Below, piece after piece: positions 43,582 to 53,031 of a stretch of DNA of 64,000 nt (within the stretch, counting starts at the first letter, position 1; every line of letters starts with the position of its first letter). The notes below the pieces were generated by a model. That model ran no database searches, was not told where the DNA came from, and saw only the letters and a program-made list of their open reading frames with translations. Source of the DNA: Bacteroidota bacterium (lineage in GTDB: Bacteria > Bacteroidota > Bacteroidia > UKL13-3); NCBI GenBank assembly GCA_947477885.1, contig CANJUD010000006.1:124001-188000 (forward strand), given 5' to 3'. A program made the translations under genes and the position numbers.

Positions 43582-44222
43582 TTCTGTACGCTATGATATA
43601 TTAAAAATTTCGTTTCGAAATAGGGTTCTTTAAAATATTTTTCGAGTGGAATTTGTCTAACTTTTACTTTATTATAAGGTAAATGTTTGAGGTCATTAAT
43701 TTCAGCAGCTAAATTCCCACCTTTTAATGATATAATACCATTAGGTTCATCGTTGAACCAACTTTTGTTGATGAGTTTGGCAGTATGCTTATGAATGTCA
43801 GTAAGCGTTTCAACGGCACGATTTACGACAAAGTCAAATGTGTCTTTTATTTGCTCGGCTCTTATGTTTTTTGCTGTAATGTTTGTAAGTCCCAATTCAT
43901 TTGAAATATTTTCGACTACTGTAATTTTTTTTCCGATAGAATCTGCCGCTACCATTTGTATTTCGGGAAACATAATAGCTAATGGAATTGCAGGAAAACC
44001 GCCACCAGTCCCGATATCCAAAATCTTTGTATTGGGTTTGAATTTTATAAATTTGGCAATAGCTAATGAATGTAAGACATGTTTCTCGTATAAAAAATCT
44101 ATATCTTTCCTACTGATTACATTTATTTTCTCGTTCCAGTTTGTATATAAATCTTGCAACATGCCAAACTGCTTCTGTTGCTCTGCGGTAAGGTTCGGGA
44201 AATAATGATGGATTAACTCCAT
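43578..44222 (-). CDS. rsmG: 16S rRNA (guanine-527-N7) methyltransferase
   Basis: 214-residue SAM-dependent enzyme methylating G527 of 16S rRNA. The conserved LYTNWNEKINVISRKDIDFLYEKHVLHSLAIAKF and the SAM motif ILDIGTGGGFPAIPLAI (about 67-83) are diagnostic; NRAVETLTDIHK and SLKGGNL follow. Length is typical. It overlaps the upstream glycosyltransferase gene by 10 bp and the downstream prenyltransferase by 4 bp. Confidence 0.95.
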   Translation of the reverse strand: MELIHHYFPNLTAEQQKQFGMLQDLYTNWNEKINVISRKDIDFLYEKHVLHSLAIAKFIKFKPNTKILDIGTGGGFPAIPLAIMFPEIQMVAADSIGKKITVVENISNELGLTNITAKNIRAEQIKDTFDFVVNRAVETLTDIHKHTAKLINKSWFNDEPNGIISLKGGNLAAEINDLKHLPYNKVKVRQIPLEKYFKEPYFETKFLIYHSVQK

Positions 44223-45373
44223 GTTTTTGGTTTCGAAAATAGACCAGCCAATCCAAAAGCAAACAAGTAAAAACTATACATCAAATCGAGCACTGGTAAT
44301 AAGAAAATTAACTGTGTATCGTTCATTTTTTTCATATTGGGGTAATAGATACAAAGCTGCACGAGCAGTCTGAATCCGTAAGCACCGCATATCATATATA
44401 ATAATTGTTCGGGATGCACATAAATGCCATCAGTATATATAAATATGAAAGGTAGTAATGCAAGAAATGATATATTAAAAAGTATGTGTGAAACAGAAAA
44501 TACGCCTAACCAAAATTGGTGACGACCTTTATAATATTTTCCTGTACTCATATGCCTGCTTTTTTGTTTACGCCAGCTCGCCCAGTTTTCTTTGGGCTCG
44601 CTCACCATAAAACTATCTTTACGAATCTCAATAGCTACGTTATTTTGACTAGCAGTTTCGTTCACAAACAAATCATCATCGCCTGATAATAAATGGTTGT
44701 GCGATGCAAATCCTTTGGTATTAAAAAACAAACTTTTGCGATAAGCCAAGTTTCTGCCTACACCCATGTATGCATCTTTCAATAGTGCAAATGATAAATA
44801 ACTCTGGCCTGTCATAAAGGTTTCGAAACGGATAAACATATTGAGTAGGCCACTCATTTTTTTATACGGCGAATAACTGAGTATAATATGTTTGTTTGGT
44901 GTAAAGCGTGTTTGCATATTGCGTAGCCACATATTGCTCGCAGGTTTGCAATCGGCATCGGTGAAAACCAATAATTCGTGCTCCGAGGCTTTGATGCCCA
45001 GGGTAAGGGCGAATTTTTTGCCTTTCGGATATTTCTCTTGCTCAAGCAAGGTTACCACTTTCAAATGCGAATAACGGATTTGCAAACGCTCAAGCAGCGT
45101 AGCTGTTTGGTCCCATGAGCAATCATTAACCACTACTACTTCAAACTTGGAATGATTTTGTTCCAGTATCAATTCCAGATGCTTTTCCAGGTTATCGTAC
45201 TCATTTCTAGCAGCTATAATTACCGAAACAGGTTGTATAGTCGCAGGTTCTCCCGTTGGGTTCTTATATATTGCCAGCCTAATAAACATAAAGCAATGAT
45301 ATAATACCTGCACCAACAGTGCGTTAGCAAGCAATGCCAACAAAATAATTACGATGATTTCTATTATCTCCAC
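44213..45373 (-). CDS. Membrane glycosyltransferase, family 2
   Basis: 386-residue GT-A fold enzyme. An N-terminal membrane helix (about 5-28) is followed by the catalytic domain: VSVIIAARNEYDNLEKHL, VVVVNDCSWDQTATLL, the metal-binding FTDADCKPAS (D-x-D, about 136), LLSGDDDLFVNETAS, and a WRKQKSRHMSTG segment in place of the usual Q-x-x-R-W. Two or three membrane helices end the protein. It probably adds a sugar to a lipid or polysaccharide at the inner membrane. It starts an operon with rsmG. Confidence 0.88.
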   Translation of the reverse strand: MEIIEIIVIILLALLANALLVQVLYHCFMFIRLAIYKNPTGEPATIQPVSVIIAARNEYDNLEKHLELILEQNHSKFEVVVVNDCSWDQTATLLERLQIRYSHLKVVTLLEQEKYPKGKKFALTLGIKASEHELLVFTDADCKPASNMWLRNMQTRFTPNKHIILSYSPYKKMSGLLNMFIRFETFMTGQSYLSFALLKDAYMGVGRNLAYRKSLFFNTKGFASHNHLLSGDDDLFVNETASQNNVAIEIRKDSFMVSEPKENWASWRKQKSRHMSTGKYYKGRHQFWLGVFSVSHILFNISFLALLPFIFIYTDGIYVHPEQLLYMICGAYGFRLLVQLCIYYPNMKKMNDTQLIFLLPVLDLMYSFYLFAFGLAGLFSKPKTWS

Positions 45374-45486
45374 AAGTCTGCAAAATTAACACTATAGCAG
45401 GTTGTGATTGTTCATTGTGAATAATTCGTGGCAAACTTCGCGGTATTCCCTCAGCCTTTATCAATCAAGGGTTTTAGATTTGTGGC

Positions 45487-46626
45487 ATGTTATCATTTTG
45501 GGAAATCAACACTTTTGGTCAGTATGATGTGGCCATAATTGGGTCGGGAATCACAGGTTTGTCGCTTGCATGTTCTCTGAAGGAAAAAAATCCAAAGTTA
45601 AAAATTGTGATTATTGAACGCGGCACATTCCCTGCTGGGGCAAGTACTAAAAATGCTGGATTTGCCTGCTTTGGAAGTGCCTGCGAGATTCTTTCTGATA
45701 TTAAATTGATGGGCGAAGAACAGGCACTAGCTTTGGTTGAAAAACGGGTGAAAGGATTGCATATGCTGCGTGCCCGATTGGGTGATGACAAATTGGATTA
45801 TTTGGAACAAGGCGGTGGCGAATTATTATTCAAAAACGAATCTGTAGAACCAGACCAAATAGAATATTTAAACAAACTATTATATAATATACACCTGAAA
45901 GAAGTTTTTAAGTTTGACACAGGGAAAATAAATTCATATGGTTTCAATCAAGATTTATTTTCTGGATTTATAAGTAATAGTTGCGAAGGACAAATTGATA
46001 CCGGACTTGCCATGCACAATCTGTGGCAATATACTGTATCGTTGGGCGTTGATATAATGAATGGAGCCAATGTAGACGAAATAGATGCTCACAATGATGA
46101 GGTACATATTATTGTAGACTTGCAACCGAGCGGTCGTTATATATTAAAAGCAAAAAAAGTAGCAGTATGCACCAATGCCTTTACTGGTAAGTTCTTTCCC
46201 GATTTAGATATCGCTCCAGGCCGTGGACAAATATTAATTACCCAACCCATTCCAAATCTCAAATTCAAGGGAATTTTTCATTTCGATGATGGTTATTTTT
46301 ATTTTAGAGATTATTATGATAGAGTAATATTTGGAGGTGGCAGAAATATGGATTTTAAGATGGAAACTACCACAGATATTGCACTCAATGAAGATATACA
46401 ACAACGATTATCCTACTATTTAAAAGAATTAATTTTACCTCATCAAGCTTTTGAAATTGACCATCGTTGGGCAGGTATTATGGCTTTTGGAAAAGATAAA
46501 ACTCCCATTGTAAAGCAAGTAGACAAAAATATATATGCCGCTTGCCGCCTCAACGGAATGGGCATCGCTATTGGTAGTTTGATAGGGGAGGAGTTGGCGG
46601 ATTTAATGATGAATGATAAATTGTAA
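45487..46626 (+). CDS. FAD-dependent oxidoreductase (DAO/DadA-like)
   Basis: 379 residues. The FAD motif is DVAIIGSGITGLSLACSL (about 14-31, GxGxxG), with KIVIIERGTFPAGASTKNAGFACFGSACE, typical of the glycine/D-amino-acid oxidase family. Later motifs are APGRGQILITQPIP, FRDYYDRVIFGGGRNMD and the C-terminal CRLNGMGIAIGSLIGEELADLM. The substrate, probably an amino acid or amine, is not known. TAGATTTG at 45474, only 6 bp before the ATG, resembles a -7 box and would imply a nearly leaderless mRNA. A 14-bp direct duplication (AATGATAAATTGT at 46612 and 46626) carries the stop codon. Confidence 0.86.
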   Translation: MLSFWEINTFGQYDVAIIGSGITGLSLACSLKEKNPKLKIVIIERGTFPAGASTKNAGFACFGSACEILSDIKLMGEEQALALVEKRVKGLHMLRARLGDDKLDYLEQGGGELLFKNESVEPDQIEYLNKLLYNIHLKEVFKFDTGKINSYGFNQDLFSGFISNSCEGQIDTGLAMHNLWQYTVSLGVDIMNGANVDEIDAHNDEVHIIVDLQPSGRYILKAKKVAVCTNAFTGKFFPDLDIAPGRGQILITQPIPNLKFKGIFHFDDGYFYFRDYYDRVIFGGGRNMDFKMETTTDIALNEDIQQRLSYYLKELILPHQAFEIDHRWAGIMAFGKDKTPIVKQVDKNIYAACRLNGMGIAIGSLIGEELADLMMNDKL

Positions 46627-46919
46627 ATGATAAATTGTGTCCGAGAAATTCCAATATTATCATACGAATCAGTTACAAACTTTAATTCATAAAAGTAAAA
46701 AGCGATATATAAATGACAAAATTTCAATATTTAATGTTTAGAATTATAGTGAGTCTACTTTTTGTTCGCCCACCAACGATTGCGATCGCACTATTTGAGG
46801 CAAATTTATTAATATAACTACTAATGTTACAATACTATATTTCATATAAATTGTTGTTAGTTATATACTATGACTGTAAAGAAAATAGCAATGGGTAAAT
46901 GTAGTCGTTTTGTATCGTA
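46627..46919. other. Gene-free gap between convergent genes
   Basis: 293 bp, AT-rich, with no frame that I can support. It holds the second unit of the AATGATAAATTGT duplication, and GCGATCGC inside CGATTGCGATCGCAC at about 46779-46793, the only GC-rich palindrome in the gap. No clear terminator is seen for either convergent gene. Confidence 0.5.
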
Positions 46920-48002
46920 TCACCCAAATTTTTTCACCCCCAACAAATACCGCTTCTGCCATAAAAAAGCCCAAAAGTATAGAACATTATACTTCATCTT
47001 TTTCAGTATACCAATATTTGTATAAGCAATGTTGTATGCATCCAAATTGTTAGCTTTAAAGCCTCGATGGTTGAATATATAATGTTTGCGAATGGCATAT
47101 ACATCGCTTTTAAATTGCTGCTGTTTGCCTCCGCCTGCATGGTCTATCATCGTTTGTAAACGATGGGCGTAGGTATGCTTGGTACTTACCAATTCATATC
47201 CAGCCCGTGCAATGGATGCTATTAACTCAGGATTTTTCTGATAATATTTGATAATATCAGCCGCGTTTTTTAAATTATGTATTACAATATTTTTTTCTGG
47301 TTCAAACAAATCCCGCAACCCATTTTTTATATCTTGGGTAATCAGCAAGCTCCCGCAGGCCATAGCTTCAAAGGTTCGCATATTCAAGTCGCCACGCATC
47401 GAAATATTGAAAACAGATTTGCACGTATTATAATAGTCCGCCATTTGGCACGGGTTCAATCCATTTACTATTTGTATATTGGTTTTCGTTTTTAATTCAT
47501 CAAAATATCGCTGACGATACTTATTCATATTGCCCACAAATCCAAAATCAACAGTTCGTTCAAGGTTTTTATTTATATGAATGCTTGGGTCGCAAGCCAA
47601 TGTCAACCAAGATATATTTTTGCCAGAATATTTAGATGCAGCTTCAGTGAAGTCTTTTTGTGCGAAAAATACATAATCAAAAAGCACTGCAAACTCTTTA
47701 TGCCATCTGTAGTTTATATGATTATCGATCGCCCACCAAGCAGTAACACAATCTAGTTTTTCTATATTTAACGGAACAAGCAGTGGATGCACACTTGACT
47801 CGACCACAATCAATAAATCGGGTTTTAATTGGTGATCATTTAAAAATTGGGGGACATTTATAATGGCATCGCACAACATAAAATTTTCTAATCCTGCTTG
47901 CGGACTCACAAACGTAACACTATGCCCGAGCTGCTGCAAAGCTCGGTAAACATATCCCGAAAGGGATGTGGCGTTATAATTGGCCAGTAAAACAATGTTC
48001 AT
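46920..48002 (-). CDS. CgeB-like glycosyltransferase
   Basis: 360-residue GT-B type protein of the CgeB/DUF3880-like group. Start set at ATG 48002 (MNIVLLANYNATSLSGYVYRALQQLGHSVTFVSPQ), not at 48026, because homologues begin at this beta strand. The C-terminal half has INGLNPCQMADYYNTCKSVFNISMRGDLNMRTFEAMACGSLLITQDIKNGLRDLFEPEKNIVI, typical of the donor-binding side with the E-A-x-A-C-G motif. Sugar and acceptor are unknown. No signal peptide. It is divergent from the secreted protein gene at 48072 with a 69-bp gap. Confidence 0.82.
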   Translation of the reverse strand: MNIVLLANYNATSLSGYVYRALQQLGHSVTFVSPQAGLENFMLCDAIINVPQFLNDHQLKPDLLIVVESSVHPLLVPLNIEKLDCVTAWWAIDNHINYRWHKEFAVLFDYVFFAQKDFTEAASKYSGKNISWLTLACDPSIHINKNLERTVDFGFVGNMNKYRQRYFDELKTKTNIQIVNGLNPCQMADYYNTCKSVFNISMRGDLNMRTFEAMACGSLLITQDIKNGLRDLFEPEKNIVIHNLKNAADIIKYYQKNPELIASIARAGYELVSTKHTYAHRLQTMIDHAGGGKQQQFKSDVYAIRKHYIFNHRGFKANNLDAYNIAYTNIGILKKMKYNVLYFWAFLWQKRYLLGVKKFG

Positions 48003-48071
48003 CACTGTGCAAATATATAGATACAATATTTGGTTTTTCGATGCATCTTTGCAAAAGATTTAATATATTTC

Positions 48072-49337
48072 ATGTATAACCGATTTCTCATAATATTCTT
48101 GTCAATTCTCCCTCTTAGTCTACTGGGGCAAACCAAACTCGCATTGGATAATTTTTCCAAAGACCAAAAATTCGACAAGAGTTTGATCGCTGCACCCATT
48201 TGGCGTTTGCGTGGTAGTGTGATTAATATAGATAAGGATTATGTGGGCGAAACACCAACTACCCAGAATGTAAATATTAAACTACCTGATATGACAGGTT
48301 GCTTGGATAGTGCTTATACGTTTCTCGATTTTAACGGCGTGGCAGGTATATATAATAAAAGTTACGTTGCAATTATAATTGCAAATGCAAGCCTGCGACA
48401 ACCAATGAAAATTTGGGTTGACTATAATAAAAATCTCGACTTTACTGATGACGGAAACCCCGTAACAGTTGATCCCAATTTTAAATATATAGAATTGACT
48501 TTTGCCAACGAAAAAGACACAATGGGCACAATTATATACCGCCTTAGCCGTTTCGATTTTAATAATAACAATGCTAAATATCCTATTTTATTGCGTGACT
48601 ATTATACCAAAACTTTTCCCGAACGAAAATTAGTTTGGATGGTAGATATAGGTTTTCGCTTGCAAATATTTAAAGCTCGTACAACAGATTTTATCTGGGA
48701 AAAAGATAGTTTTACTTTGGGATTATATGACGGAAATTTGAATGGAATTTATAATGAACCTGAAGAAGATATGATTGTGATGGGGGATTATAAATCGGGC
48801 TATATAAGCAGTGCTGATGAGGGTGGGGCTGCAGAAATAGGGCCTAATGAAAATTATATTATACATAACGGTATACGCTACACTGTAAAAAACATTGCGG
48901 AATCAGGTAGAAGTATAGAATTAATATATAATAGTTCTACGGGCAACGAAAACACATTAAAGGCAGGTACCAAACTCCACAAGTTCAAATACAAAGCCGC
49001 CGACCAAAACACCCGTCATTTCCGCAAACTTAGATGGCGTAAAAAAAGTATTATATATTTCTTCAATTTCGAAAACGAAGACCAACTAAAATCTGATACA
49101 GCTATTCTTGCAAAACTAGTAAGAGAAAAACATTATAAAGTTGTATGTTTATACTATGGTAAAACTCCCCAACGTGTAAAAAATTTAGCTTTCAATACCA
49201 AAGGATTATTTACCGTAGGCTACTCCAAAAAGGAAATAAACCACAATATCCCGATTGATAGAATACCTACTGCTGTGGTGCTAGGCAGGTGGCTGAAGGT
49301 GAAAAAGGTGGTGAATAGTTTGGAGGAATTTAGGTAG
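48072..49337 (+). CDS. Exported protein of unknown function
   Basis: 421 residues. ATG 48072 gives a clear signal peptide (MYNRFLIIFLSILPLSLLG/Q); the earlier in-frame ATG at 48030 lies in the intergenic region. The middle is beta-rich with calcium-loop-like acidic motifs (VDYNKNLDFTDDGNPV, LYDGNLNGIYNEPEEDM). The last ~100 residues (KSIIYFFNFENEDQLKSDTAILAKLVREKHYKVVCLYYG...IPTAVVLGRW) have the layout of a thioredoxin-like fold but no CxxC pair. I do not recognise the family. No T9SS sorting domain. Confidence 0.65.
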   Translation: MYNRFLIIFLSILPLSLLGQTKLALDNFSKDQKFDKSLIAAPIWRLRGSVINIDKDYVGETPTTQNVNIKLPDMTGCLDSAYTFLDFNGVAGIYNKSYVAIIIANASLRQPMKIWVDYNKNLDFTDDGNPVTVDPNFKYIELTFANEKDTMGTIIYRLSRFDFNNNNAKYPILLRDYYTKTFPERKLVWMVDIGFRLQIFKARTTDFIWEKDSFTLGLYDGNLNGIYNEPEEDMIVMGDYKSGYISSADEGGAAEIGPNENYIIHNGIRYTVKNIAESGRSIELIYNSSTGNENTLKAGTKLHKFKYKAADQNTRHFRKLRWRKKSIIYFFNFENEDQLKSDTAILAKLVREKHYKVVCLYYGKTPQRVKNLAFNTKGLFTVGYSKKEINHNIPIDRIPTAVVLGRWLKVKKVVNSLEEFR

Positions 49338-49349
49338 AGTGATGAGTGG

Positions 49350-49363
49350 TTCGCCGTGGCGAA
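49350..49363. repeat. TTCGCC palindrome at the 3' end of queA
   Basis: TTCGCCGTGGCGAA, preceded by GTGG, directly next to the queA stop codon. A near-identical copy lies at 50624 upstream of the same gene. Confidence 0.6.
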
Positions 49364-50581
49364 TTACTCTTCACTCTTGAATAATATAGAGCCATCCCCA
49401 TAACTCAAAAACCGATAATCATTCTCCAATGCAGATTTATATATATCTCGCCATTGCCCGCCCGTAAAGGCAGATACGAGCATAAGCAGCGTACTTGACG
49501 GTTGGTGAAAATTGGTGATTAAAATATTTGTAAGTTTGAAATTATATCCAGGAACTATCATCATTTTGGTATTGCCTTCTATATATTGTATATCATTTTT
49601 TTGCATATATAATATAATAGCTTCCAATGATTTTATAGGTGCGATAGTATTATCCAATTGGTAAGGTTCCCATTGGTCGAGAAGTAATCCGTGGTTTTCA
49701 AATTTGTTGTTTAGTATTTTTATTCCTATCCAGTATAAACTCTCCAAAGTTCTACAGGCAGTGGTGCCTGTGGCAGCTATAGGATATTGGTAATCGAGTT
49801 GATGTATAATATTGTTGATATTTTTTGCAGTAACAATAATTTTTTCTGGGTGCATAATATGCTCGTTGGCAGTATCATGTTTCATGGGCATAAACGTACC
49901 TGCACCCACATGCAAAGTGAGCTCATCTATAATACATTTTTTCTCTGTAAGTTTATGTAATATATCATCGGTAAAATGCAAGCCAGCTGTGGGTGCAGCC
50001 ACAGAGCCATTTTGTTTGGCATACACAGTTTGGTAGCGTTTTCTGTCGCTTATTTCGTTATGTCTTTTTATATAAGGTGGTAGGGGAACTAGTCCAAACA
50101 TTTCCAACAATTCATAAAAACTATGATTGGAATTCCACGTAAATTTTACGATAAAATAGTTGTCTACTTTCTTAATAAAGTTGGCTTCTAATTTTATCTT
50201 GGCATTATATAATAATGTTTCTCTAACAAGTGTTTCTTCTATTCTCCATTTTTTGACGTTACCAATGAGGCAGTACCAATAGCTTTCATTATATTTGGTT
50301 TCGTATTCTTCTGCTTTATTTACACAAAATATCTCTATCTCAGCACCCGTTTCTCTTCTGAAGTTTAATCGGGCATTTACAACTTTGCTGTTGTTAAATA
50401 AAACTAAAGTCTGTGTAGGTAAATAATTTGCGATATCATAAAAATGTTCATGTATAATATTCCCATCTTTATATACCAATAATTTTGAGTCTTCCCTTTT
50501 GGGCAAAGGGTGCATCGCTATTCGGCTATCAGGCAAATCGTAGTCGAAATCGGCTACTTTTATTTCGGGTATTATCGTCAT
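49364..50581 (-). CDS. queA: S-adenosylmethionine:tRNA ribosyltransferase-isomerase (QueA)
   Basis: 405-residue enzyme of queuosine synthesis; it transfers ribose from SAM to 7-aminomethyl-7-deazaguanine in tRNA. Family motifs: FDYDLPDSRIAMHPLPKREDSKLLV at the N-terminus, TLVLFNNSKVVNARL, GSVAAPTAGLHFTDDIL, LTLHVGAGTFMP, and ITNFHQPSSTLLMLVSAFTGG. It is about 55 residues longer than the E. coli enzyme, as in other Bacteroidota. Flanked on both sides by a TTCGCC palindrome. Confidence 0.93.
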   Translation of the reverse strand: MTIIPEIKVADFDYDLPDSRIAMHPLPKREDSKLLVYKDGNIIHEHFYDIANYLPTQTLVLFNNSKVVNARLNFRRETGAEIEIFCVNKAEEYETKYNESYWYCLIGNVKKWRIEETLVRETLLYNAKIKLEANFIKKVDNYFIVKFTWNSNHSFYELLEMFGLVPLPPYIKRHNEISDRKRYQTVYAKQNGSVAAPTAGLHFTDDILHKLTEKKCIIDELTLHVGAGTFMPMKHDTANEHIMHPEKIIVTAKNINNIIHQLDYQYPIAATGTTACRTLESLYWIGIKILNNKFENHGLLLDQWEPYQLDNTIAPIKSLEAIILYMQKNDIQYIEGNTKMMIVPGYNFKLTNILITNFHQPSSTLLMLVSAFTGGQWRDIYKSALENDYRFLSYGDGSILFKSEE

Positions 50582-50623
50582 TGTGAGGAACTAGTGGTAA
50601 ATGGTGTTTTAAGATGACGTGGC

Positions 50624-50637
50624 TTCGCCGCGGCGAA
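50624..50637. repeat. TTCGCC palindrome between queA and the M3 peptidase gene
   Basis: TTCGCCGCGGCGAA, a perfect 14-bp palindrome preceded by GTGGC, 7 bp past the M3 gene stop. A near-identical copy stands at 49350. Confidence 0.65.
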
Positions 50638-50644
50638 TCATTTT

Positions 50645-52351
50645 TTACGAAAGACTTTTCATTTGCTCATTCACAAATGCAACAAGTTCGCCTATATAGT
50701 TTTCGCTGAAATCAAATTTAACACCAGCAGTTTTATATATATCAGGAATTGATTTGGTATATCCCAATGATAATGCTTCTTTATATTGTAGCAAAGTTTG
50801 TGTTGGGTTTTGTAAGTAGTTACGCCATACGCCTACAGCACCAAGTTGTGCGAAGCCATATTCTATATAATAAAATGGGACTTCAAATATATGTAATTGT
50901 TTGTGCCAACCATAAGGTCTGAACTTTTCATAGCCTTCCCAATCTATCACATTGCCCGAAAATTCTTGACTTATTCTTAACCAAGCATCACCTCTTTCAG
51001 CACGTGTATGATTGGGATTTGTATATAACCAATGTTGGAATTTATCAACTGTAGCAACCCAGGGAAGCACTTCTATAATACCTTCCAAATGTTCCAATCT
51101 TGCACGTTTGTGATCATCAGGATTTGTATAAAATACATCTTGCGAATGCGATGAAATCAGTTCCATACTCATACTTGCCAGTTCTGCAATTTCACTTGTT
51201 AAAGCTTTTTGGGCATTCAATTCCAAATCTTTGGTAAGTACGGAATGGAAAGCATGGCCTGCCTCGTGTACCATTGTTTCCACATCACGGGTATTACTTG
51301 CAGCATTCATAAAAATAAATGGATAACCATTCACGGGCAAGGGATAATTATATCCTCCCGGTGCTTTCCCAATTCGTGATTCCACATCAAAATGACCTTG
51401 TGTGATCATCGTTTCAATCACACCTTTGAAGAATGGATCTATATGAGAAAAACATTGTATAGTTTTATCCAACAAATCTTTGCCATCACCAAATGGTTTT
51501 AAGGGTTGGTGACCATCCAAATCCACTTCTGTATCCCATGGACGAAGTTTATTTAATCCCAATTTTTCTTTGCGATGTAATAACATTTTACTTACAATAG
51601 GCACCACTTTGTTTTTTACTGATTCATGAAATAGTTCACAATCTTTTACGGTGTAATCGAACCTGCCCATGGCTGCAAACATATAATCTCTAAAATTGGC
51701 AAAGCCAGCATTCACGGCTACTTGGTGACGAAGTTGAAGTAATATATCAAACAAATCTTCCAATGCTTCCGCATCTTGATATCGGCGATTTACAATCAAT
51801 TCATATACCTGCTGGCGTTTGTTTCTATCATTACTTTTATAATAGTTTGCTGCTTGTTGTAATGTTTGTTCTTTGTCGTCAATAGTCACTGTCATTGCAC
51901 CACTGATGGATGCATATTTTTGTTGCTCGGTTTGTATTTCTGTTTGCAAAGGAATATTTTCTTCCCTGAAAATTTTAATTTCTTCTTTTACCGAACGTAT
52001 ATAATTATGATACTCCGGTTTATCCAATTCTGCAAGAAAAGGAGACTCTGCCATTTTACGATTTAACAAATCATGATAAGGAGCAATTTGTGGTTCAATT
52101 TCGCTCACAAAAGTTAAGTATTTTTTCTCGCGGTCTTTGTCGGTCGTATCACAAGTCATGCGTATATAACGCCATCCCATATCCTCTTCCAGCATCGATT
52201 CCAGTAGGCTTCTATCAAGAAGCCATTGGTGCAATTCATCACTGTTATGAAGTTCTCTTGCATTGAGATTTTCGAAATAAGGTTTTACATCGTCCCATGA
52301 ATTAATCTGTAATTCAGAAGATATAAATGTGTTTGATTTTGTATTTTCCAT
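50645..52351 (-). CDS. M3 family oligoendopeptidase
   Basis: 568-residue cytosolic zinc metallopeptidase (pepF/oligopeptidase-F-like). The zinc motif is MVHEAGHAFHSVL (H-E-x-x-H, about 350-362) with the third ligand in SEIAELASMSMEL. The rest is mostly helical, as in the M3 fold, including the late QLHIFEVPFYYIEYGFAQLGA segment. It would cut short peptides. It is followed downstream by queA and preceded by a repeat and coaE, all on the minus strand. Confidence 0.93.
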   Translation of the reverse strand: MENTKSNTFISSELQINSWDDVKPYFENLNARELHNSDELHQWLLDRSLLESMLEEDMGWRYIRMTCDTTDKDREKKYLTFVSEIEPQIAPYHDLLNRKMAESPFLAELDKPEYHNYIRSVKEEIKIFREENIPLQTEIQTEQQKYASISGAMTVTIDDKEQTLQQAANYYKSNDRNKRQQVYELIVNRRYQDAEALEDLFDILLQLRHQVAVNAGFANFRDYMFAAMGRFDYTVKDCELFHESVKNKVVPIVSKMLLHRKEKLGLNKLRPWDTEVDLDGHQPLKPFGDGKDLLDKTIQCFSHIDPFFKGVIETMITQGHFDVESRIGKAPGGYNYPLPVNGYPFIFMNAASNTRDVETMVHEAGHAFHSVLTKDLELNAQKALTSEIAELASMSMELISSHSQDVFYTNPDDHKRARLEHLEGIIEVLPWVATVDKFQHWLYTNPNHTRAERGDAWLRISQEFSGNVIDWEGYEKFRPYGWHKQLHIFEVPFYYIEYGFAQLGAVGVWRNYLQNPTQTLLQYKEALSLGYTKSIPDIYKTAGVKFDFSENYIGELVAFVNEQMKSLS

Positions 52352-52369
52352 TTTGTTAATAGTATATAG

Positions 52370-52440
52370 TAGTTAGTATAAAGTATATCAGGCGTCAGCT
52401 ATTAACCATTAACCATTAATCATTAACCATTATCATGCGT
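52370..52440. repeat. Heptamer hairpin repeat, copy 7 (TTAACCA variant)
   Basis: AGTAGTTAGTATAAAGTA then the core word ATCAGGCGTCAGC (identical to the core end of copy 1), then TTAACCA heptamers (52403-52430) and ATGCGTCAGCC. The coaE stop and its last codons (LTHDNG) are read from it on the minus strand. Confidence 0.65.
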
Positions 52441-53031
52441 CAGCCCCCCGAATCCCAATTCCTCATGTATCTCCATAATCCTAGGCAATATCTCATCACC
52501 CTCATTATTCCATATTACATAGTCACTTCTATATATTTTTTCTTCTTGGAGCATTTGATTGTCTAATCGTGCAGTGATGTCTGTAATGTTTTTTTCGTCT
52601 CTTTCTGATGCACGTTTAATAGCAGTTTCTCTATCACAAGCTACCGTAATTATTTTGTCGCACGATTTATAACTTCCGCTTTCAAATAATATAGCAGCTT
52701 CTTTAATGGTATATTTTTCATCAACATATTGTTTGCACCATTCTACATAACATTTCTCAATAGCAGGATGTACTATATTATTTAATTTCTGTAAAATATC
52801 AGCATCATTAAATACAATTTCTGCTATATAGCTTCTATCTAATTCTCCGGATTGAAAATAAGCTTTTTCACCAAATAATTCTTTAATTTGGGATACAAGA
52901 TCTTGGTCACTAACCATTATATGCTTCGCTTCTGTATCAGCAATAAATACAGGTATTCCCATCGTTTCGAATACACGAGCGACAGTAGTTTTCCCACTTC
53001 CTATATTGCCAGTTAATCCTACTTTTATCAT
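52423..53031 (-). CDS. coaE: Dephospho-CoA kinase
   Basis: 202-residue kinase for the last step of coenzyme A synthesis. The P-loop is GLTGNIGSGKTTVARVF (about 5-21), followed by IADTEAKHIM, the DRSYIAEIVFNDADILQKLNNIVHPAIEK segment and ERDEKNITDITARLDNQM. Its C-terminal residues and stop are encoded by repeat copy 7. It overlaps ribF by 4 bp and closes a minus-strand operon that begins with ftsX. Confidence 0.95.
   Translation of the reverse strand: MIKVGLTGNIGSGKTTVARVFETMGIPVFIADTEAKHIMVSDQDLVSQIKELFGEKAYFQSGELDRSYIAEIVFNDADILQKLNNIVHPAIEKCYVEWCKQYVDEKYTIKEAAILFESGSYKSCDKIITVACDRETAIKRASERDEKNITDITARLDNQMLQEEKIYRSDYVIWNNEGDEILPRIMEIHEELGFGGLTHDNG

Noticed and set aside
45474-45486. Promoter with leaderless start for the FAD oxidoreductase
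   Set aside because: TAGATTTG fits but lies 6 bp from the ATG and no TTG stands at the right distance; too weak to list as a feature.
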